Shown piece after piece: positions 57,200 to 64,000 of a stretch of 64,000 bases of DNA; position 1 is the first letter of the stretch, and every line of letters begins with the position of its first letter. Position numbers and translations under genes: made by a program. Source of the DNA: Diphasiastrum complanatum (lineage: Eukaryota; Streptophyta; Lycopodiopsida; Lycopodiales; Lycopodiaceae); assembly GCA_029204225.1 (NCBI GenBank), contig CM055113.1, positions 22,023,605-22,087,604 of the forward strand. Reading direction: 5' to 3'. The notes beneath the pieces are model-generated. The model did no database searches. It was not told the DNA's origin and saw only the letters and a list, made by a program, of their open reading frames with translations.

Positions 57200-57680
57200 T
57201 GAGCGAAAATGCCAAAGGTGTTGAAAAACAATTCATTTGATGAAGTGACTATTTTGTCACACTTTTGCAAAAAAGGCGAAAAAGCCGACAAAAAGCTTAC
57301 TTTTTTGAAACAATTGAAAAGAAGTTATTGTCGAGAAATAGTGACATTCCTGAAGTTGTTGAAGAAGTCGGACACTTCGGTTGATGAATGAAGTTGTCGA
57401 AGAAGTCAGAGACTTCAAAGACTTTGGACGATGAAAGAAGTCATACTTCGGTTGATGAACGAAGTTGTTGAAGAAGTCGAAGACTTCGAAGACTTCGAAG
57501 ACTTCGGACAATGGAAGAAGTCCAAGACTTCGGTTGATGGAAAAAGTCAGAGACTTCGGTTGATGAAAGAAGTTGAGTGACTTGATTGTTGAGGAATTTG
57601 GAGACTTCCGTGTCGAATGACTTGATTTGTTGAAGAAATCGAGGGTGATCAGGCCTTTGATGTTCTTCATGATTCTTTGA
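57200..57680. repeat. Degenerate GAAGTC/GACTTC minisatellite
   Basis: Irregular tandem units built on gaagtcRgagacttc, cttcggttgatga and gttgttgaagaagtc. The core gaagtc and gacttc are reverse complements, so the tract can form many hairpins; gaagacttc is repeated back to back at ~57480-57510. Open frames across it (FFHQPKSL repeats on minus) follow from the repeat period and are not genes. Confidence 0.75.
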
Positions 57681-58740
57681 CATTCGAATGTAGAATTAGA
57701 GATACCCCTTGATGTAGATTAGCCAAAAAGTCGATGAAGTTGACTTTCAAATAGTTTGGCTTATTCGATTTGATTATGTGTAGAAATTGCAGGTTGTCAA
57801 ACTGCTTGCAAAAACTCATGTATTTTACCATGTATTTTGTATTTGTAGCACACAGAATGAGAGTAATTTTGTAGAATAGCAAAATAGGAAACTTCATTTT
57901 TCCTGCAGGAAGAATCTTGAAAATAGAAATTGTATTCACCAAGGAGACAACTATGGACTTAATTTCCAACACTTACCACAATCGATCCCATTCAAATACC
58001 TTACCCTCATCCATTGCCGACAACCTCATAAAACTAAAAGAAATGTCCAATTTCTTGGAGCCATTTCTCTCACCATGTTGAACATTACTTACAACATTTA
58101 AGCCAAGGATTAAGTTAACCAACTTGCTTCTACTTCATATAATAACATCTCTCATATAGTATATTGCTCATCAGAAGATGAAACATATGTGAAGTGATCA
58201 CGAACATACATGTTGTCTCTAACTGCCTCCACAACCTTGTTGTCTTCATCCTTACCCTTAAAGTTATATCTAGATAAAATTGATTCAGATTATTGCCTTT
58301 TTTATGTTACAAAAAAATTGATATGTTGCTCATCTTCTTTCACCTCCTTCGGATATAAGGAATGCAAGTCATAAATTGACTTTATAGGTGACAAACCCCC
58401 AATATTTGTCATTAATTGTGACAAATAGTGTACATGTGTGGTGTGTCAATGTTGTAACTATCACTAGCTTCCATACACCATTTACCCTTATTAAAAAGAA
58501 TTTTCTTGAATTTGTTAATGTAACAAATATCTACGACTGATCTTGATTTTCTTTTGTATCTTCATACGCTTTGTATATAATGCAGAGTTCAAGTGATTTC
58601 CTTTGTGAAAACAAAAAAGAGTAGGGAGGTTGAAACCCTTGCAAAAATTTCATGTTGCAACACTACAAAGGATTTCTCCCCATGAAGTGTTGTGTTTTAA
58701 TCCTTTCATATGAGCTTTTATAATACCCTTCGTATGGCGT
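57681..58740. other. Unassigned AT-rich DNA
   Basis: No repeat or coding family recognised. Confidence 0.4.
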
Positions 58741-58743
58741 TAT

Positions 58744-58746
<3 letters not shown>

Positions 58747-58790
<44 letters not shown>
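58747..58790. repeat. (AC)n microsatellite
   Basis: About 22 uninterrupted AC units. Frames with Cys-Val runs across it are artefacts. Confidence 0.95.
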
Positions 58791-58791
<1 letters not shown>

Positions 58792-59028
58792 TTTGCATTT
58801 TTTTGAAAGTGAGGGGGCCTTCAAGGAATATGCAAATGTAGCTTGCAAACTCCAAGCGTGTTGGTTGGTAATGATTTCTTTTGTCTTCAATGTATTGCCA
58901 AGGAAGTAAAAAAAATATGGTTTCTCCCACATTTAGATGTTGAGTATGTTATGTTGAATCCTTCGTGGGTGTATGTAAAGCATCAGAAAGAGTTTGATTT
59001 TTCTCACATTCAAATTTTAAAGAAAATA

Positions 59029-59811
59029 TGCGAAGGTCTCCTCAAAATCTATACCTTCCTGCTGCTCAAAACCTCTTGCAACTAATCGTGCCTTGTACTT
59101 GTTGGGTTTCCCGTCCGCTCCATACTTTGTCTTGTAGATCCACTTACATGTGATAGGCGTCTTACCATCAGGTAGCTCAATCAAGTCCCACGTTTTGTTC
59201 TTCGATATAGCCTCCATTTCTGTTTCCATAGTTGCATGCCACTCCTTGTGTTCCTTTGATTTGTTGAAAGTTTTAGGTTCTTGAGCCATTAAGATGGATC
59301 CCATTATTGCTAGATTCATCTCTAATCTTGCAGGAGGTTTTCGATTTCTACTTGATCTTCTAAGCTCTCCCTGCTCACTAGATTCGGGAGTATCTCCCTT
59401 CTCTGCACCATCTGTGACTGATAAGTACCATTTAGGTACTCTCTTGGGAATTTCAGCATTAGGCTTGCCTTTGTCCAATGGATTTTCTATATCAAAATCC
59501 ACTTCCTTCTTGACCTGTACTTTCGCTCCCTCATCAAAAGGTTTAGTGATTACTTCAGATTGCTCACCTTGGCCCATCTCGTCAAACGTAGCATCCCTAG
59601 AAATTACAAGCTTTTGTGCATTTGTGTCATACATCCTATATGCCTTGGCCTTCTCATCATATCCAAGGAAAATACACTTGATAGCTTTTGCATCCAATTT
59701 CCTTCGTTTCTCATCAGGAATATAAGCATAAGCATCACAACCAAATACTCTCAAATGAGAAATATTAGGTTTCTTTCCAGTAACAGCTTCATGAGGTGTC
59801 TTACCTTCCAC
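59029..59811 (-). pseudogene. Element A integrase C-terminus and RT start
   Basis: A 264-codon frame. HLRVFGCDAYAYIPDEKRRK and YDEKAKAYRMYD are the copia integrase C-terminal region. A charged linker follows, then the RT lead-in ([60 protein letters not shown]). After E-T-F-A the copia sequence ends and the last codons come from foreign DNA, marking the breakpoint at ~59029. Confidence 0.88.
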
Positions 59812-59831
59812 GGATTTTGTAGGACACCGAT

Positions 59832-60337
59832 TCAGGATGTGTGTAGCTGTGCTACAAGTTTCTGCCCAAAAGGTGTTTGGCAGACCCTTGCTTCGGGCAT
59901 CGCCCTGGCCATCTCAACAATAGATCTGTTCTTTCGTTCTGCAACTCCATTTTGCTGTGGTGAATAAGGTATTGTAGTCTGCCTCTTGATCCCTTGAACT
60001 TTGCAAAAATCAATAAATTCTGTCAAAAAATACTCACCACCTCCATCAAATCTCAAAGTTTTGATGCAACATCCTGTTTGCTTTTGAGCTTAGCAAAAGC
60101 ATCTGATTTCTTGCTTATGAAATAAATCCAAATGCATATGCTATAATCATCAATGAAGGTGATAAAGTAATAGTAGCCACTAAGAGATCTAGTCTGCATA
60201 GCTCCACATAGATCACTATGGACAAGATCTAGGATGCCACTGGCTCTCCTTGCACCACTTTTGGAAAACCTCTCTCTGTGTTGTTTTCCCAAAATACAAC
60301 CTTCACAAATTTTTCCTTCAAAAGAAATATCAGGCAA
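59832..60337 (-). pseudogene. Element A integrase core
   Basis: 60053-60337 has CEGCILGKQHRERF and the first catalytic Asp in LDLVHSDLCG, then YYYFITFIDDYS. 59832-60056 has RFDGGGEYFLTEFIDFC (second Asp) and YSPQQNGVAERKNRSIVEMA (catalytic Glu). All three acidic residues are present; one frameshift at ~60055 separates the halves. Integrase would insert the cDNA and make the 5-bp target duplications. Confidence 0.88.
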
Positions 60338-60367
60338 TCCTATAACTAGATTACCTCTTTTGAGAAT

Positions 60368-60856
60368 CTATAAACTTTGAGCACTAATATGACCGAATCG
60401 TTGATGCCAAAGGTCACTTCGACTATCAACTGTGCTTACCATATCTTGAGCAAAAGATCTCGCATTCAATCTGTAGAGTCGATTCCCATTGACTCTAGCT
60501 CTTGTAGCAATCACTTTGTAGTGATTCTTGATGTCTTTGACAAGACATTTGTCGCTGTCAAACTCAACCTTGAGCTGTTGATCAGCCACCGTCCCAACAT
60601 ATAGTAGATTGTTAGCTAAGCCATATTGCACATTGCTTATCCACTTTATCTTCCCGTTGGCTAACTTCATTGGTACCACTCCAACTCCTTTAACATATAG
60701 CAATTTGCCATCGGCTTGTCCAACTTCATCACCATTGTGAGTTTCCTTGAGTTCTGAAAACCACTCTTTCCTTGAAGTCATGTGCTTGGATGCACCACTA
60801 TCAATGTACCAGGTATCCTTGGTTTCATCACTTGTCATTAATGTTGTAATGAGCAA
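60368..60856 (-). pseudogene. Element A protease and GAG-preIN
   Basis: Protease signature DTWYIDSGASKHMTSRKEWF near residue 14, then VVPMKLANGKIKWISNVQY. The GAG-preIN block follows (NRLYRLNARSF; LWHQRFGHISAQSL), with the H-x(n)-H of the integrase zinc finger. The frame ends at 60368 by a stop replacing a residue. The C-x-x-C half of the finger (CEGCILGKQHRERF) follows in the next frame. Confidence 0.88.
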
Positions 60857-60952
60857 TTTTGAGCTCTCACCTGTATCATCTTCATATTGATCATCATCGT
60901 ATTGATGTTGATCAGTATAATTGTTTCCATAATAATAATCATCAAATTGATG

Positions 60953-61855
60953 TTATTCAGCATAATTTCCTAGTTGCCCTTTGTCTTTTCTTTGTTCCAT
61001 CTCCTTCTGTTTCTTGAAGCATTGATGCTCCCAGTGGCTAGGTTTGTTGCAATACCTACAATTTCTAGGTTTATTTTGTCTGGAATAGCCGTGTCCTTGA
61101 CCTCGGCCTTGATTCCAATTGCCTCGATTTGGGCCATCATTGGATTGTTCTTGACATTGTTGGAATGATCCACGATTTGAGTTTCCACCTCTTGATTGGT
61201 GTCTTCCATGACCAAATCTACCACCACGTCCCCTGACTGCAAGAGCTTGATCAAATCCCCTGTTGCGATGACTCAAGTTCTCTTGACGTTGTTCTTCCTG
61301 CAAAAGCAATCCACCTAACTCTTCATAGGTTGAAAGATTTTCCCGTGTGGCTATACTTGTCACAAACATCTGATGTGACTCACTCAAACTATTCAATGTC
61401 AATTGCATGATCTCACGGTCTGGTAATCGCTCTCCAACTGCTGCTAATTGGTCACGAATCTCTTTGATCTTCAGTAGGTGATCAGCAACAGTTGCACCAT
61501 CATCTATCCGCAATGTGTGCAGCTTCGTCTTCAGGATTAGCACTTGAGATGTGTTTGTGGTCTCAAACAATGCCTTCAACGTATCCCATGTTTCTTTTGG
61601 TCCTTCTGTATCCGAAATGTAGGGAATAATTGCATCTCTAACTAATAAGTTGATGGCATTCTGTGCTTTCCGTTTTCTCCTGTCAAATGCTCGTTGATCT
61701 TCTTCAATCAATGGCCTTGTCTCTTCACCTGTCACGATCTCCCATAGCTCCTTTTCCATCAAAATGTTCTTCAGTTTGAATTTCCAACCTGCATAGTCGC
61801 CGGCTCCTTCCAATTTGCTTGACTCATTGAGGACACTCTCGCTTAGAGTTGCCAT
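60953..61855 (-). pseudogene. Element A Gag
   Basis: A 300-codon intact frame. Start block SSKLEGAGDYAGWKFKLKNI, capsid core (TWDTLKALFETTNTSQVLIL), LSTYEELGGLLLQEEQRQE, an Arg/Gly-rich nucleic-acid-binding stretch, and the zinc knuckle CRYCNKPSHWEHQC at ~residue 267. A stop at 60953 cuts it from the protease, which in copia should be in the same frame. Gag would form the cytoplasmic particle. Confidence 0.88.
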
Positions 61856-61969
61856 TATTGGATAGACAAGTCCGGATCACAAAAATGGCTCAGTCTGAAT
61901 ACACAACTTAGTCTCCAAATTTTATCACGCCACATAACTGTATAATATTTTTTTTTCGGTTATACACCT

Positions 61970-62212
61970 GATATCGGAATGGAGCGCGGAAGTACGACTG
62001 CTCAGGGTCCTCTTTAACTTGTGCGCGTGGATCCGATATTGGAGCATGTGATATCGGACTGGAGCGTGGATGTACAACTGCTAAGAATTCTCTTTAGCTC
62101 GTGCGCTTGGATCCGATATCGGTACAGACATGCGATATCAGACTTGAGTGCAGATGTACGGCTGCTCGGGTTTCTCTTCAGCTAGCGCGCTTGGATCCAA
62201 TATTGATACGAA
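61970..62212 (-). repeat. Three-unit ~82-bp tandem repeat in the element A leader
   Basis: Units start with gatatcRgac/gaatgg at 61970, 62050 and 62134. They share gtacgRctgct, ttctctttagct, gtgcgcttggatccgatat and similar strings. They lie between PBS and gag, where RNA packaging or promoter functions reside. Confidence 0.75.
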
Positions 62213-62723
62213 TAAAAAGAGAGAATATAAGAACCTCCAGATTCCCTACTTTAGCGCGGCGGCTATGCCTCCTCCTCTTTGCTTAGATTTCGAATCGAGT
62301 GATCGTTCAAACAGACAGATATCAATAATGTGAAAGGTATGAAGCCTCAAAGCTCTAAATGGGAGTACTAGACACTGTTTGCTGTGATTTGCAGTACCCC
62401 AAACAAACAAATGAGAGATTTCTTGGCACAACTCTCTGACAAATGACACTTTTCACAAAGATTAAAAAAAATATTTTAAAACTTTTCCCACTCAACAGAT
62501 TTTCAATTTGTCTGATGCTGCCCTGGCCTTTCCGATGCCTCCGGGACTGTGTCTTCGTTCCCAACTAATAATTGTGAGCTCCAACACCTGCAAAATACAT
62601 CAAGAAGGATTTCTTCTAGCCATTTTTGTCTCTCCAAGCTTTCACCTCCTGTGAAGGACTTTCTCACTTCATTGCGGAGCCTGTGACAAGCTGTATCCGC
62701 TGATCAGGCATGCAGGACTATCG

Positions 62724-62737
62724 TAGCTCTGATACCA
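62724..62737 (-). promoter_or_regulatory. Element A primer-binding site (tRNA-iMet type)
   Basis: Minus strand TGGTATCAGAGCTA directly after the 5' LTR. Confidence 0.9.
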
Positions 62738-62989
62738 TGTCAACAATAAAAAATGCAACATCAAGCATTCACCATAAGCAATCACCAAGTAAGGAGCCGG
62801 AAGACGAACACACAATATCACTCTATCACACTAGCTTCATACTGAATATAAACCCTGAACCCTGATAGAGAGAGAAAACCTACGAATAGACTAATAGACT
62901 AGCCTACAGCTAATTACAGTTGGTAACAGCTGTCAACATTAATGTACATCGTGAAGAGTAACAATGAAGTTTATCATTGATTTCTAACA
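62738..62989 (-). repeat. Element A 5' LTR
   Basis: 252 bp, TGTTAGAAATC...TTGTTGACA on the minus strand; partner of 42318-42584. The reverse strand of the TSD (ggtca) follows at 62990-62994. Confidence 0.9.
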
Positions 62990-63010
62990 GGTCACATGGC
63001 CTATTTTACA

Positions 63011-64000
<990 letters not shown>

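Larger units (their letters stand above)
41041..59028. other. Inferred inverted segment
   Basis: Inverting this ~18-kb stretch would bring the two halves of element A together in one orientation, with RT continuous except for a few codons at the breakpoint, and restore tgacc duplications at both ends. Inference from sequence layout. Confidence 0.75.
59029..62989 (-). mobile_element. Copia element A, 5' half
   Basis: On the minus strand: 5' LTR (62989-62738), PBS, a leader with tandem repeats, gag, protease, GAG-preIN, integrase and the beginning of RT. It ends abruptly at EGIDFEETFA (~59029), within a few codons of where the plus-strand half at 41041 begins. The outer flank on the element strand is TGACC, the same 5 bases that flank the 3' LTR of the other half. 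Confidence 0.9.

Noticed and set aside
57257-57683. Phe/Ser/Pro repeat protein (FFHQPKSL) on minus
   Set aside because: It follows the minisatellite period and is open in more than one frame.
58663-58932. Cys-Val repeat ORFs on minus
   Set aside because: Translation of the (AC)n microsatellite.

Overview
This is eukaryotic nuclear DNA from a land plant with a large, repeat-rich genome. The evidence is stacked Ty1/copia and Ty3/gypsy LTR retrotransposons whose primer-binding sites match plant initiator-Met tRNA (or a tRNA-Asp-like PBS), 5-bp target-site duplications (TSDs), a plant L1-type LINE remnant, and GT-AG introns with AT-rich intergenic DNA. The species cannot be fixed from the sequence. 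I see no intact ordinary host gene, rRNA, functional tRNA or CRISPR array. Almost every coding stretch is a degraded retroelement.

Layout. 1-7007: a gypsy remnant (G1), split by a nested minus-strand copia (C1, 1032-5858). 7008-11597: copia C2 (minus), with unusual AG...GT LTR ends. 11598-14230: copia remnant C3 (minus). 14640-18140: two unrecognised split-gene candidates, U1 (+) and U2 (-), converging on each other. 18254-19058: a gypsy LTR (S1) with its PBS. 19471-19860: a dense CACGTG array ahead of a TATA box. 20093-38946: a nest. LTR fragment R1 was hit by copia-derived element B (20575-26605), whose pol is replaced by unknown ORFs, and by a pol-less element L3 (26705-38946). L3 then received a solo R LTR (29755-30972) and a complete pol-less R element (32227-37312). 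39173-40160: a tRNA-derived mini-insertion and a LINE 3' end. 41041-62989: copia element A, cut in two. 42585-59028: other fragments, including copia C5, an LTR with PBS, a gypsy gag, gypsy G2 with an extra ORF after pol, LTR family T and a minisatellite. 62990-64000: a long (GA)n tract and unassigned DNA.

The strongest structural result concerns element A. Its 3' half (RT to 3' LTR, + strand, 41041-42584) and its 5' half (5' LTR to start of RT, - strand, 59029-62989) break at the same place in RT. They carry the same LTR family and are flanked by the same 5-bp TSD (TGACC). This is best explained by one element cut by an inversion of about 18 kb. The most novel-looking coding material is the ORF set in element B. 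Non-autonomous elements dominate: C1 and C2 independently lack integrase at the same point, B lacks integrase, RT and RNase H, and R and L3 show no pol.
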